From Frankiales bacterium (GTDB lineage Bacteria; Actinomycetota; Actinomycetes; Mycobacteriales; Jatrophihabitantaceae), in contig JAOPUZ010000031.1 of assembly GCA_025966315.1 (NCBI GenBank), positions 1 to 64,000 on the forward strand: 64,000 nucleotides of DNA, written 5' to 3'. Below the pieces are notes generated by a model that saw nothing but the letters and a program-made list of their open reading frames with translations, ran no database searches and was not told the origin of the DNA. Of this stretch, positions 17,323 to 26,855 are shown piece by piece; position 1 is the stretch's first letter, and the number at the start of each line of letters is the position of its first letter. The translations under genes and the position numbers were made by a program.

Positions 17323-17721
17323 ATGACCAGCGCTATCAATACGCCTCCGGTCGTCGGCCGCCGCAAGGAAGCCATCGTCCGGGTCCGGCTCATCCCCGGC
17401 ACCGGCCAGTTCAAGCTCAACGGCCGCACCATCGAGAACTACTTCCCGAACAAGGTCCACCAGCAGCTCATCCGCGAGCCGTTCGTCACGCTGGAGAAGG
17501 ACAACCAGTACGACGTCATCGCCTCGCTGACCGGCGGCGGCATCAGCGGCCAGGCCGGTGCGTTGCGCCTCGGCATCTCGCGGGCGCTCATCAACCTCGA
17601 AATCGACGACCGTCCGGCGCTGAAGAAGGCCGGCTTCCTCACCCGTGACCCGCGGGTCAAGGAACGGAAGAAGTACGGACTCAAGAAGGCCCGTAAGGCA
17701 CCTCAGTACTCCAAGCGTTAA
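17323..17721 (+). CDS. rpsI: 30S ribosomal protein S9
   Basis: 132 residues from ATG 17323. GGAG is 8-9 nt upstream of this ATG, while the alternative ATG 17317 would be only 2 nt away. Signature regions: [39 protein letters not shown], and the C-terminal [18 protein letters not shown] whose last Arg reaches the P-site tRNA. glmM follows after 61 nt. Confidence 0.99.
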   Translation: MTSAINTPPVVGRRKEAIVRVRLIPGTGQFKLNGRTIENYFPNKVHQQLIREPFVTLEKDNQYDVIASLTGGGISGQAGALRLGISRALINLEIDDRPALKKAGFLTRDPRVKERKKYGLKKARKAPQYSKR

Positions 17722-17782
17722 TCACCGGCTCGCGCATTGCCGCGGGCTGGGTAGTGACGCCGATCCGAGCGATGGGCACACG

Positions 17783-19120
17783 GTGGGAAAGCACTTTGGT
17801 ACCGACGGCGTTCGCGGACTGGCGAACGTCGAGTTGACACCCGAGCTCGCGCTGGCCTTGGTCAGCGCGGCCGCTCGGGTGTTGGCGTCTCACGGCGGCG
17901 CGCGCCGACCGTTTGCCGTGGTCGGCCGGGATCCGCGGCTGTCCGGCGAGATGCTGGAGGCTGCGGTCGTGGCCGGTCTGACGTCGGCCGGGGCGGACGT
18001 GAAACTGCTGGGCGTGTTGCCCACGCCGGCGATCGCCTTCCTGACCCAGGAGTACGACGCCGATCTCGGCGTGGTCTTGTCGGCCAGCCACAACTCAATG
18101 CCGGACAACGGCATCAAGTTGTTCGCGCGCGGCGGGGTCAAATTACCCGACGACATCGAGGCCGAGATCGAGGCCGAACTGGACCGGGGTTGGTCCCGGC
18201 CGCGTCCGGTCGGCGCTGAGGTCGGCCGGGTCACCCTCGCCTTCGATGGCGCCGAACGCTATATGCGGCATCTGCTGGCCGCGGCCCCGCAATCACTGAC
18301 CGGCTTGTCGGTCGTCGTCGATTGCGCGCACGGCGCTGCGTCCTACGTGGCCGGCGAGCTCTACGCCCGGGCCGGCGCGAAGGTGGTTACCGTCGCGGCC
18401 GAGCCGGACGGTTTGAACATCAACGACGGCGTCGGCTCTACGCACGTCGAAGCGCTGGCGGCTCTGGTGCTCGAGCATGGCGCCGATCTAGGCATTGCGC
18501 ACGACGGCGACGCGGACCGGTGCCTGGCGGTGGACGCTGACGGCGTGGTCGTCGACGGGGACCAGATCCTGGCCATCTGCGCCCAGGAATTGAAGCTTGC
18601 GGGCGAGTTGGTCGATGACACCGTGGTCGCCACCGTGATGAGCAATCTGGGCTTCCATCACGCGATGCGGGACGCCGGCATCAAAGTGCTGACCACCGGC
18701 GTGGGCGACCGCTACGTTCTCGAGGCGCTCAACGAGCACCGGCTCAGCCTGGGCGGCGAGCAGTCCGGTCACGTCATCTTCACCGACGCGGCCACCACCG
18801 GCGACGGTTTGTTGACCGCGTTGCGCTTGATGTCCAGCGTGGTCACGTCGGGCCGGACGCTGGCCGAATTGGCGGCGGTCGTGACCCGGTTGCCCCAGGT
18901 GCTGGTGAACGTCACGGTATCGGACAAGTCCCGGGTGGCATCCGCGGCCGAAGTTGTCACCGCGGTCGCCGAAGCTGAAGCCGAGCTGGGTGACGAGGGC
19001 CGGATCCTGCTGCGCCCGTCCGGTACCGAGCAACTGGTCCGGGTGATGGTAGAGGCGCTCACGCAGCAACATGCCGACGCCGTTGCCACCCGAGTGGCCG
19101 CTGTTGTACGTACCGTGTGA
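17783..19120 (+). CDS. glmM: Phosphoglucosamine mutase
   Basis: 445 residues from GTG 17783. It interconverts glucosamine-6-phosphate and glucosamine-1-phosphate on the way to UDP-GlcNAc and peptidoglycan. [11 protein letters not shown] opens the protein. [17 protein letters not shown] carries the phosphoserine at residue 102, the same number as in E. coli GlmM. HDGDADRC is the Mg-binding loop, [10 protein letters not shown] the sugar loop, and [15 protein letters not shown] the phosphate loop. Followed by glmS, so two consecutive pathway steps are adjacent, as in mycobacteria. Confidence 0.98.
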   Translation: MGKHFGTDGVRGLANVELTPELALALVSAAARVLASHGGARRPFAVVGRDPRLSGEMLEAAVVAGLTSAGADVKLLGVLPTPAIAFLTQEYDADLGVVLSASHNSMPDNGIKLFARGGVKLPDDIEAEIEAELDRGWSRPRPVGAEVGRVTLAFDGAERYMRHLLAAAPQSLTGLSVVVDCAHGAASYVAGELYARAGAKVVTVAAEPDGLNINDGVGSTHVEALAALVLEHGADLGIAHDGDADRCLAVDADGVVVDGDQILAICAQELKLAGELVDDTVVATVMSNLGFHHAMRDAGIKVLTTGVGDRYVLEALNEHRLSLGGEQSGHVIFTDAATTGDGLLTALRLMSSVVTSGRTLAELAAVVTRLPQVLVNVTVSDKSRVASAAEVVTAVAEAEAELGDEGRILLRPSGTEQLVRVMVEALTQQHADAVATRVAAVVRTV

Positions 19121-19170
19121 TCGGGAATTCCTCACAACGTAAGCGGGCACTGATTTGCTTCCCTCTGAAC

Positions 19171-19206
19171 TTCCCCGCGAAGTGAAATTCACGTAAGGTA
19201 ACTCAT
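19171..19206 (+). promoter_or_regulatory. Candidate leaderless promoter of glmS
   Basis: TAAGGT at 19194-19199 fits an actinobacterial -10 box and ends 7 nt before the glmS ATG; the -35 position holds TTCCCC (19171-19176, 17-bp spacing). No ribosome-binding site is visible before the ATG, which fits a leaderless transcript. Confidence 0.4.
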
Positions 19207-21060
19207 ATGTGTGGCATCGTCGGATACGTAGGCTCGCGACCAGCCCTGCCCGTTGTGGTCGAGGGCCTTCGCCGGATGGAATACCGCGGCTACGACTCGG
19301 CCGGTATCGCCGTGGTCACGCCCGACGGGGTGCTGAACACAGCAAAGAAGGCCGGCCGCATCGGAAATCTGGACGTCGAGCTGGCCGGTCGCGAGATCAC
19401 TGGCAACACCGGCATCGGCCACACCAGATGGGCCACCCATGGCGCGCCGAACGACCGAAACGCGCATCCGCATCTGGACGCGGCTGGTCGGATCGCCGTC
19501 ATCCACAACGGCATCATCGAGAATTTCCATGAGCTGCGCGCCGAGTTGGAACGTGACGGCGTCGAGCTCACGTCCGACACCGACACCGAAATCGTGGCCC
19601 ACCTCGTCGCGGCGGTACTTCGCGAGGGCGGTGACGACGTCGTGCTGGCGGAAGCGGTGCGCTCGGTCTGCCGCCGCCTGGAAGGGTCCTTCACACTGGT
19701 CTTCGTCGACCGCGACCACCCGGATTCCGTGGTCGCGGCCCGCCGTAACTCGCCGCTGGTGTTGGGTCTCGGAGACGGTGAGACCTTCCTCGGCTCGTCG
19801 GACGTGGCGTTCATCGAGTTCACCAAGCGGGCCGTCGAGATCGGCCAGGACCAGGTCGTCGAGATCACCCGCGACGGATACACGCTGACCGACCTGCACG
19901 GAAACCCGGCCGAGGGCAAGCCGTACGCGATCACCTGGGACTTGGAAGCGGCCGAAAAGGGTGGCTACGAGTACTTCATGCTCAAGGAGATCCAGGAACA
20001 ACCCACCGCGGTGGGCGAGACGCTGCGATCGCACTTCATGGACGGCCGCATCACGCTGGACGAGCAAAGACTGGACATCAGCGTGCTCCGCGAGATCGAC
20101 AAGGTGTTCGTGGTCGGCTGCGGCAGCGCCTACCACGCGGGTCTGCTGGCCAAACACGCCATCGAACACTGGACGCGGATTCCGGTCGAGGTCGAGATGG
20201 CGTCTGAATTCCGGTACCGCGACCCGGTACTGGACCGGCAGACGTTGGTCATTGCCATCAGTCAGTCCGGCGAAACGGCGGACACGCTGGAGGCCGTACG
20301 GCACGCCAAGGACCAGCGCGCCACTGTGCTGGCGATCTGCAACACCAACGGTGCGCAGATCCCGCGTGAGGCCGACGCCGTGCTTTACACCCACGCCGGA
20401 CCGGAAATCGGAGTTGCCGCAACAAAGACCTTCACCGCGCAGGTCGCCGCGGTCCTGATCGTGGGCCTTGCGCTGGCCCAGGCTCGGGGCACCAAGTACG
20501 GCGACGAGATCGCCGCGGAATTTGCCGCGCTGGAGGCGATGCCGGATCTCATCCGGCAGACCCTGGAACGCGTCGAGGATGTCCGCCGGATCGCTCGCGA
20601 GATCGCCAACGCCAAGGCGATCCTGTTCCTCGGCCGGCACGTCGGCTACCCGGTCGCCCTCGAAGGCGCGCTGAAACTGAAAGAACTGGCGTACATGCAC
20701 GCCGAGGGATTCCCGGCCGGCGAACTCAAACACGGCCCGATCGCGCTGGTCGAACAGGACCTGCCGGTGGTCGTGGTGATGCCCGATCCCACCGGACGGC
20801 CGCTGCTACACCAGAAGATGCTGTCCAACATCGCCGAGATCTCGGCCCGCGGTGCGCGCACCATCGTGATCGCTACCGAGGGCGACGAGCTGGCGGCCAA
20901 GCACGCGGCGCACCTGATCGAGTTGCCGTTCAGTCCCACCCTGCTCTCGCCGTTGCTGTCCGCGATCCCGATGCAGGTGCTGGCCGCTGAGATCGCCCAA
21001 GCGCGCGGATTCGACGTAGACAAGCCACGCAACCTGGCAAAATCGGTGACGGTCGAATAG
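19207..21060 (+). CDS. glmS: Glutamine-fructose-6-phosphate aminotransferase
   Basis: 617 residues. It makes glucosamine-6-phosphate from fructose-6-phosphate and glutamine. The N-terminal glutaminase starts MCGIVGYVGSRPALP with the nucleophile Cys2, then GYDSAGIA and TRWATHGAPNDRNAHPH. Two SIS isomerase domains follow (GCGSAYHAGLLAK with ISQSGETADTL; LFLGRHVGYPVALEGALKLK with HAEGFPAGELKHGPIAL). The C-terminal DKPRNLAKSVTVE is the channel tail. Full length and all key residues present. Confidence 0.98.
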   Translation: MCGIVGYVGSRPALPVVVEGLRRMEYRGYDSAGIAVVTPDGVLNTAKKAGRIGNLDVELAGREITGNTGIGHTRWATHGAPNDRNAHPHLDAAGRIAVIHNGIIENFHELRAELERDGVELTSDTDTEIVAHLVAAVLREGGDDVVLAEAVRSVCRRLEGSFTLVFVDRDHPDSVVAARRNSPLVLGLGDGETFLGSSDVAFIEFTKRAVEIGQDQVVEITRDGYTLTDLHGNPAEGKPYAITWDLEAAEKGGYEYFMLKEIQEQPTAVGETLRSHFMDGRITLDEQRLDISVLREIDKVFVVGCGSAYHAGLLAKHAIEHWTRIPVEVEMASEFRYRDPVLDRQTLVIAISQSGETADTLEAVRHAKDQRATVLAICNTNGAQIPREADAVLYTHAGPEIGVAATKTFTAQVAAVLIVGLALAQARGTKYGDEIAAEFAALEAMPDLIRQTLERVEDVRRIAREIANAKAILFLGRHVGYPVALEGALKLKELAYMHAEGFPAGELKHGPIALVEQDLPVVVVMPDPTGRPLLHQKMLSNIAEISARGARTIVIATEGDELAAKHAAHLIELPFSPTLLSPLLSAIPMQVLAAEIAQARGFDVDKPRNLAKSVTVE

Positions 21061-21103
21061 TTCAGACCCGTAGCCAACCGGCGTCCGGTCACCTAGGTTT
21101 CCA

Positions 21104-22171
21104 ATGGTGACCACTGTGAGCACGGCGCCGTCGATGAATGGCGCAACCGCCAATGGTGCAGCCCAACTGTCGGTAGACGTACTGATCGTCGGCGCCGGCC
21201 CGGTCGGCCTGTTCGGTGCCTATTACGCCGGCGTGCGCGGACTTTCGACCGCCATCCTGGATTCATTGCCCGAGCCAGGCGGGCAGATCACCGCGATGTA
21301 CCCAGAGAAGGCGATCTTCGACGTGGCCGGTTTCCCGGCCATCCGCGGCCGGGAATTGGTGGCCAACCTGGTCGCCCAAGCAGCGCCGTTCGAGCCCGGC
21401 TATGTGCTTGGCTCGCAGGCGGTCGGCCTGGAACGGGGCGACGGATTCATCATCACCACCGACGGCGGACGCCGAATCCACGCGCGATCCATCGTGATCA
21501 CCGGCGGGATCGGGACGTTCACACCGCGGCCGTTGCCGACCGGTGAAGAGATGCTCGGACGCGGGGTGGTGCACTTCGTACCCCAGCCGGCCGAATACGC
21601 CGACCTGGATGTCGTCATCGTCGGCGGCGGGGACTCCGCGGTCGACTGGGCGTTGTTGCTCGAGCCCATCGCCGCCAGCGTCACCCTCGTCCATCGCCGG
21701 GCTGAATTCCGGGCCCACCCGCACTCCGTCGACGTGATGCACGCATCCACCGTCCGCACCATCACCGACGCACAGGTCTCGGCCATCACCGGTGACCCGG
21801 TGTCCGGCGTGCAGGTCAGCACCAAGGACGGCGACGTGACGCTGCCGTGCCATCGCGTGGTCGCCGCGCTCGGCTTCCTGGCCAACCTCGGCCCGCTGCT
21901 CGACTGGGGCCTGGAAATCAAGCAGAAGCGGCACATCGTGGTGGACACGTTGATGGCCTCGTCGGTGCCCGGCGTGTATGCCGCCGGCGACATCTGCGAA
22001 TACCCCGGCAAGATCAGGCTCATCGCCACCGGGTTCGGCGAGGTCGCGACGGCTGTCAACAATGCCGTGGCCTACCTGGATCCGTCCGCGTCCGCCTTCC
22101 CGGGCCACTTGTCCGACTACGCCCCGCCCGGCGAGATCGGGGCGCCAGGCACGCCCACCACGACGGTCTGA
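21104..22171 (+). CDS. Ferredoxin/flavodoxin-NADP reductase, type 2
   Basis: 355-residue thioredoxin-reductase-fold flavoprotein without the redox CxxC pair. FAD motif [20 protein letters not shown], then [20 protein letters not shown] (typical of type 2 FNR), an NAD(P) motif [19 protein letters not shown] and the FAD end [20 protein letters not shown]. It likely transfers electrons between NADPH and ferredoxin. The first ~23 residues are Ala/Thr-rich and may not be part of the fold. Its stop overlaps the acpS ATG, so the two are translationally coupled, an unusual placement between glmS and acpS. Confidence 0.9.
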   Translation: MVTTVSTAPSMNGATANGAAQLSVDVLIVGAGPVGLFGAYYAGVRGLSTAILDSLPEPGGQITAMYPEKAIFDVAGFPAIRGRELVANLVAQAAPFEPGYVLGSQAVGLERGDGFIITTDGGRRIHARSIVITGGIGTFTPRPLPTGEEMLGRGVVHFVPQPAEYADLDVVIVGGGDSAVDWALLLEPIAASVTLVHRRAEFRAHPHSVDVMHASTVRTITDAQVSAITGDPVSGVQVSTKDGDVTLPCHRVVAALGFLANLGPLLDWGLEIKQKRHIVVDTLMASSVPGVYAAGDICEYPGKIRLIATGFGEVATAVNNAVAYLDPSASAFPGHLSDYAPPGEIGAPGTPTTTV

Positions 22172-22539
22172 TGATCGTTGGCGTAGGCATCGACGTCGTC
22201 CCGATCGAACGGTTCGAATCGGCGTCACTTCGTACCGCTCAACTGATAGACCGGCTGTTCACCGCCGCGGAGCAGCTCACTCCCTCGGGTCAGCGTCGCT
22301 CCGCTGAATCGCTGGCCGCCCGGTTCGCGGCCAAGGAAGCGGTGGCCAAAGCACTGGGCGCTCCCGGCGGCATGTTGTGGCACGACGTCGAAGTCGAGGT
22401 GGACGAGCTCGGCCGGCCGTCGCTTCGTACCCAGGGCACGGTCGCCGCCCGGGCAGAGCAGCTCGGTGTGCTGCACTGGCATCTGTCGTTGTCGCATGAC
22501 GGGGGAATCGCCTCCGCCGTCGTCATCGCGGAGGGTTGA
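22171..22539 (+). CDS. acpS: Holo-[acyl-carrier-protein] synthase
   Basis: 122 residues. It transfers 4'-phosphopantetheine from CoA to [20 protein letters not shown] holds the Mg-binding Asp, and [18 protein letters not shown] the Glu-Ala-x-x-Lys active-site helix; [18 protein letters not shown] is the conserved last strand. Full family length. ATG 22171 overlaps the previous stop by 1 nt (TGATG), and the NAD(P)HX repair gene follows after 4 nt. Its neighbours are those of the acpS-nnr-alr cluster. Confidence 0.96.
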   Translation: MIVGVGIDVVPIERFESASLRTAQLIDRLFTAAEQLTPSGQRRSAESLAARFAAKEAVAKALGAPGGMLWHDVEVEVDELGRPSLRTQGTVAARAEQLGVLHWHLSLSHDGGIASAVVIAEG

Positions 22540-22543
22540 GCAG

Positions 22544-23962
22544 ATGCGGGCGTGGCCGGTCGAGGAATTGAAGCAGGCCGAACAGCGGGTCATGGCTACT
22601 GTGCCGGACGGATCGTTGATGCAGCGCGCCGCCCACGCCATCGCGCAAGCGGCGGTGGAGTACATCGGCTTCGGCTACGGCGCCCAGGTGCTGCTGCTCG
22701 TCGGGGCCGGCGACAACGGCGGTGATGCGCTGTACGCCGGGGCGAGATTGGCCCGGCGCGGTATGGGCGTCCGGGCCGTGTTGGCCGGCGGCGGCCGAGT
22801 GCACGCGGCGGGGCTGGCGGCCTTTCGGTCGGCCGGTGGCCGGGTCGTGCCCGCCGAGGACGTCGGTGCCGCGCCGTGCGATCTCATCGTGGACGGCTTG
22901 CTCGGTATCGGTGCGCGCGGCCCGCTGCGCGACTCGCTGGCCGGGCTGGTCCGGGCGGCCAACGCGGCCAGCGCGCCGATCCTGGCCGTGGACGTGCCCT
23001 CGGGTGTCGATCCGGACACCGGCGAGGTAGCCGGTGCGGCGATCCGCGCGCACCTGACGGTCTGCCCGGGGACGGCCAAGATCGGGCTGCTGGTCGGTGC
23101 TGGCCGGATCCATGCCGGTCGGGTAGTACTGGTGCCGCTCGGGCTGGAGGCGGAATTGCCGCCGCCGCCGGTGGCCGAGCTGGACGACCAAACCGTGGGT
23201 GACCTGCTCACCGTCCCTGGCCCGGATGACGACAAGTACACCCGGGGTGTGGTCGGCGTGGTGGCCGGTTCGGCTCGTTACCCCGGCGCGGCTCAGTTGG
23301 CGGTCGGCGCGGCGCGGCTCGGTGGCGTCGGGGCCGTCCGGTACGCCGGTCATGCTGCTGCCGCCGTCAGCACCCGCTACCCCGACGTGCTGGTGTCCGA
23401 GACGGTGTCGGGAGCTGGTCGGGTGCAGGCCTGGACCGTCGGTCCCGGCCTCGGCGACGCCGAGCAGGCCGGTGCCGAACTCGAGGTGGTACTGGCCAGC
23501 GACGTGCCGGTGCTGGTCGACGCCGACGGCTTGAACCTGCTGGCCGGACGCGTCGAGCGGATCGCCTCGCGAACGGCGCCCACGGTGTTGACCCCGCACG
23601 ACCGGGAGTTCGCGCGGTTGTTCGGGGACGTGTTCGCCGACCGGGTCGGTAGCGCCCGCCGGGCCGCGGCCGAATCCGGTGCCGTGGTCCTGCTCAAGGG
23701 GTACGCCACGGTGATCGCCGCGCCGGACGGACGGGTGCTGGTCAATCCGACCGGCTCGCCGGCGCTGTCCACGGCCGGCAGTGGGGACGTGCTGTCCGGG
23801 CTGATCGGATCGCTGCTGGCCACCGGGGTGGACCCGTTCCTGGCCGCGGCTGCCGGGGCGTACCTGCACGGGTTGGCCGCGCACCGGGCCGCCGAACTCG
23901 GACCGGTCACCGCGCCGGACCTGCTCGATGCCCTGCCCGGAGTGTTCGCGGACCTGAGCTAG
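22544..23962 (+). CDS. nnr: Bifunctional NAD(P)HX epimerase/dehydratase
   Basis: 472 residues from ATG 22544. It repairs hydrated NAD(P)H. The N-terminal YjeF_N epimerase is at about residues 1-200 (VGAGDNGGDALYAGARLARR, DGLLGIGARGPLRD, AVDVPSGVDPDTG). The C-terminal ADP-dependent dehydratase of the ribokinase-like fold is at about residues 220-470 (YTRGVVGVVAGSARYPGAAQ, LTPHDREFARLFG, STAGSGDVLSGLIGSLLATG). The fused arrangement is standard in bacteria. Slots between acpS and alr as in other actinobacteria. Confidence 0.96.
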   Translation: MRAWPVEELKQAEQRVMATVPDGSLMQRAAHAIAQAAVEYIGFGYGAQVLLLVGAGDNGGDALYAGARLARRGMGVRAVLAGGGRVHAAGLAAFRSAGGRVVPAEDVGAAPCDLIVDGLLGIGARGPLRDSLAGLVRAANAASAPILAVDVPSGVDPDTGEVAGAAIRAHLTVCPGTAKIGLLVGAGRIHAGRVVLVPLGLEAELPPPPVAELDDQTVGDLLTVPGPDDDKYTRGVVGVVAGSARYPGAAQLAVGAARLGGVGAVRYAGHAAAAVSTRYPDVLVSETVSGAGRVQAWTVGPGLGDAEQAGAELEVVLASDVPVLVDADGLNLLAGRVERIASRTAPTVLTPHDREFARLFGDVFADRVGSARRAAAESGAVVLLKGYATVIAAPDGRVLVNPTGSPALSTAGSGDVLSGLIGSLLATGVDPFLAAAAGAYLHGLAAHRAAELGPVTAPDLLDALPGVFADLS

Positions 23963-23985
23963 GGCTGGTTTGGCAGACTGGATGA

Positions 23986-25152
23986 ATGTCCGGATCACAG
24001 GCGCGGGTCGATCTGCGCGCCATCAGTGCCAACGTCGAGACGCTGCGACGGGGCACGAACGCGGCCGTGATGGCGGTCGTCAAGGCCGACGGTTACGGGC
24101 ACGGGTTGATCCCGTCGGCGCGGGCGGCCCTGCTCGGCGGTGCGAGCTGGCTGGGCGTGGCGTTGCTGGACGAGGCGTTGGCCTTGCGCGCAGCCGGGAT
24201 CCAGGCCCCGATCCTGGCCTGGCTGTGGACCCCGCAAGAGGTGGCATTGCTGCGGGAGGCGTTGCTGGCCGGCATCGACATCTCGGTCTCGTCGGCTGAA
24301 TCACTTGAACTGGTGGTGGCCGGCGCGGCCGAGGCGGGCGTGGTGGCCCGGGTCCACCTGAAGATCGACACCGGCCTGTCCCGCAACGGGGTGACCGCCG
24401 CGGACTGGGCCGGCGTGGTCCGGCAGGCCGGGCGAGCAGCCGCCACCGGTGTCATCGAAACGACGGGCATCTGGAGCCATTTCGTGTACGCCGACTCGCC
24501 GGGCCATCCGATGATTGCCACCCAGATCGAGCGATTCCGCGCGGCCCTGGACGAGGCCCGGCTGCTCGGCGTCGTCCCGGAGCTTCGCCACCTGGCCAAT
24601 TCGGCCGCTACGGTCACGCTGCCTGCGGCTCACTTCGACCTGGTCCGGCCGGGTGTCGCCGTGTACGGCCTGTCGCCGGTCCCCGAGCGCGGTGACTTCG
24701 GTCTGGTCCCCGCGATGTCGTTGTCCAGCCACCTGGCCAACGTGAAGCGGGTGCCGGCCAGGTCCGGGGTGAGTTACGGCCACCAATACCACACCGAATC
24801 CGACACCACGCTGGCGTTGGTGCCGTTGGGGTACGCCGATGGCGTGCCCCGGGCGGCGACCAACAAGGGCCCGCTGACCATCGGTAAACGCCGGTACCGG
24901 ATCAGCGGCCGGGTCTGTATGGACCAGTTCGTGGTCGACGTCGGTGACGACGATGTGCGGGCCGGCGATGAGGTGATCCTGTTCGGTCCAGGCACCCACG
25001 GCGAGCCGACCGCGCAGGACTGGGCCGATGTTCTGGACACCATTCATTACGAGATCGTCACCCGGATCGGTGCCCGGGTTCCCCGCACATACCTCGACGG
25101 CGGTGCGCCGGTCAGCGCGGATCTGACCGCGGACGAGACCGGAGCGCGGTGA
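23986..25152 (+). CDS. alr: Alanine racemase
   Basis: 388-residue PLP enzyme giving D-alanine for peptidoglycan. MAVVKADGYGHG carries the PLP Lys33; LKIDTGLSRNG and WSHFVYAD belong to the TIM barrel; GVSYGHQY holds the catalytic Tyr from the second subunit; RVCMDQFVVDVGD is in the C-terminal beta domain. Full length. Start ATG 23986 is 23 nt after nnr. Confidence 0.97.
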   Translation: MSGSQARVDLRAISANVETLRRGTNAAVMAVVKADGYGHGLIPSARAALLGGASWLGVALLDEALALRAAGIQAPILAWLWTPQEVALLREALLAGIDISVSSAESLELVVAGAAEAGVVARVHLKIDTGLSRNGVTAADWAGVVRQAGRAAATGVIETTGIWSHFVYADSPGHPMIATQIERFRAALDEARLLGVVPELRHLANSAATVTLPAAHFDLVRPGVAVYGLSPVPERGDFGLVPAMSLSSHLANVKRVPARSGVSYGHQYHTESDTTLALVPLGYADGVPRAATNKGPLTIGKRRYRISGRVCMDQFVVDVGDDDVRAGDEVILFGPGTHGEPTAQDWADVLDTIHYEIVTRIGARVPRTYLDGGAPVSADLTADETGAR

Positions 25153-25156
25153 CATC

Positions 25157-26326
25157 GTGAAGTTGAAGGTGTCGGCAGCGATCGGCGGCGCGGTGGGCGT
25201 GGCCACGGCTGTCGCGGCGGCCGGTGTCGCCTACGAACGCCATCAGGTCAATCAGGACCGCGCTCGTATCGATCCGCGCTCGGCCGCTGATCTCGGGGCC
25301 TTACCGGTCGATCGGGAGTATGTGTTAGTAACCGAGGACAGGCTCGACCTGCACGTCGAGGAAACCGGGCCGGCCGACGCGCCGTTGACGGTCATCTTCG
25401 TGCACGGTTTCACGCTGAACCTCACCTCGTTCCAGTACCAGCGCGCCGCGGTCACCGACCGCTTCGGCAGCGCCGTCCGGATGGTGTTCTACGACCAGCG
25501 CTCGCACGGGCGCTCGGCTCGCTCGCCGTCCGATGACTGCACGATCGCCCAACTCGGACGCGACCTGGCCGCCGTGATCGAGCGCGCCGCGCCGTCCGGA
25601 CCGATCGTCCTGGTCGGTCATTCGATGGGCGGCATGACCCTTATGTCGCTGGCCGATCAGTTCCCGGAACTGTTCCGGTCCAACGGTGAATCGCCCGCTC
25701 GGGTAAAGGCAATCGTGTTCATCAACACCTCATCCGGAAACATGCGAACCGTGACGCTGGGCTTGCCGGCGCTGATGGCCAGACTGCGCGGACCCGTGAT
25801 GCCGGTGGTGCTGCGCGGCGTCGTTCGCAATGCGGCGTTGGTCGAGAAGACCCGCGCTCTCGGTAAGGACCTCGCCTGGCTGATCACCAAGCGGCTGAGC
25901 TTTGCCTCCGCCGACGTCGATCCGGCCGTGGTGGCCTTCGCGACCAACATGATCGCGGCGACGCCGGTCGACGTGGTCGCCGCGTTCTACAGCACCCTCA
26001 TGGAGCACGACGGCAACCTCGGCCTGATGAACCTCGTCAACGTCCCGGCGCTGGTGATCGGTGCGACCGACGACGCGCTGACTCCGCTGTCGCACGCGGA
26101 GGCGATCGCCGCGGCGCTGCCCCGGGCCGAACTCATCACGGTCTCGCATGCCGGCCACCTGCTCATGCTCGAACACCCGGAGCTGGTCAACGAACCGCTG
26201 TTGCGGATGCTCGCGTCGGTGCTGGCCACGGTCCGGGCGCCGGCTCGGCGAGCCCTGCATACCCGCCGATCGGCGCGACCGCCGCAGAACGGGACCCGAG
26301 GGACGTCACATCGGGCCGAGCCGTGA
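25157..26326 (+). CDS. Alpha/beta hydrolase, membrane-anchored
   Basis: 389 residues. An N-terminal hydrophobic stretch (AAIGGAVGVATAVAAAGVAY, residues 6-25) looks like a signal anchor. The hydrolase fold follows: VIFVHGFTLNLTSFQYQR (oxyanion), YDQRSHGRS, VLVGHSMGGMTLM (nucleophile Ser), ATDDALTPLSH (acid) and SHAGHLLMLEHPEL (His). This gene is a conserved resident between alr and tsaE in actinobacteria; its substrate is not established. It starts 4 nt after alr and its stop overlaps the tsaE GTG. Confidence 0.92.
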   Translation: MKLKVSAAIGGAVGVATAVAAAGVAYERHQVNQDRARIDPRSAADLGALPVDREYVLVTEDRLDLHVEETGPADAPLTVIFVHGFTLNLTSFQYQRAAVTDRFGSAVRMVFYDQRSHGRSARSPSDDCTIAQLGRDLAAVIERAAPSGPIVLVGHSMGGMTLMSLADQFPELFRSNGESPARVKAIVFINTSSGNMRTVTLGLPALMARLRGPVMPVVLRGVVRNAALVEKTRALGKDLAWLITKRLSFASADVDPAVVAFATNMIAATPVDVVAAFYSTLMEHDGNLGLMNLVNVPALVIGATDDALTPLSHAEAIAAALPRAELITVSHAGHLLMLEHPELVNEPLLRMLASVLATVRAPARRALHTRRSARPPQNGTRGTSHRAEP

Positions 26327-26790
26327 GCATCACGCTGGAAACCCCCGAGGACACCAAGGCGTTCGGCGCCCGGTTGGCCGGCGTCCTGCGGGCCGGGGAC
26401 CTGGTGGTCCTGGCCGGTCCGCTCGGTGCCGGCAAGACGGCCCTGACCCAGGGGATCGGAGTCGGGCTCGGCGTCGGTACGCCGGTCGCGTCGCCCACCT
26501 TCGTGATCGCGCGCGTGCACCCCGACGGCCGGGTGCCGTTGGTGCACGTGGACGCCTACCGGCTCGGGTCATTGGCCGAGGTGGACGACCTGGATCTGGA
26601 TTTTTCGGCCGCCGAGTCGGTCACGGTGGTCGAATGGGGCGCCGGCCTGGTCGAGCAGCTGGCCGAGAGCCACCTGCGGATCGAGCTGCGTCGCGGCGCC
26701 GAGTCGGAGGTCCGCGAGCTAGAGCTCATTCCGTCCGATGACGGCTGGGCCGCCCGGATCGCCCCGATCGCTCAAGATCCTGCCGGCTGA
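26323..26790 (+). CDS. tsaE: tRNA t6A biosynthesis ATPase TsaE
   Basis: 155-residue P-loop protein needed for N6-threonylcarbamoyladenosine at tRNA A37. Walker A GPLGAGKT at residues 32-39, SPTFVIA (switch), HVDAYRLGS and VVEWG typical of TsaE. GTG 26323 overlaps the hydrolase stop by 4 nt. tsaB and rimI follow; tsaD is not in this window. Confidence 0.96.
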   Translation: MSITLETPEDTKAFGARLAGVLRAGDLVVLAGPLGAGKTALTQGIGVGLGVGTPVASPTFVIARVHPDGRVPLVHVDAYRLGSLAEVDDLDLDFSAAESVTVVEWGAGLVEQLAESHLRIELRRGAESEVRELELIPSDDGWAARIAPIAQDPAG

Positions 26791-26855
26791 GGCACCGGGT
26801 CTTCCCCGATCGGCAGGATCTCCTGCCCTCGCGCTCCGGACTAGATTGATCGGTC

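Noticed and set aside
19189-20733. A 514-residue open frame antisense to glmS
   Set aside because: glmS on the plus strand has every catalytic motif. The antisense product has no recognisable domain.
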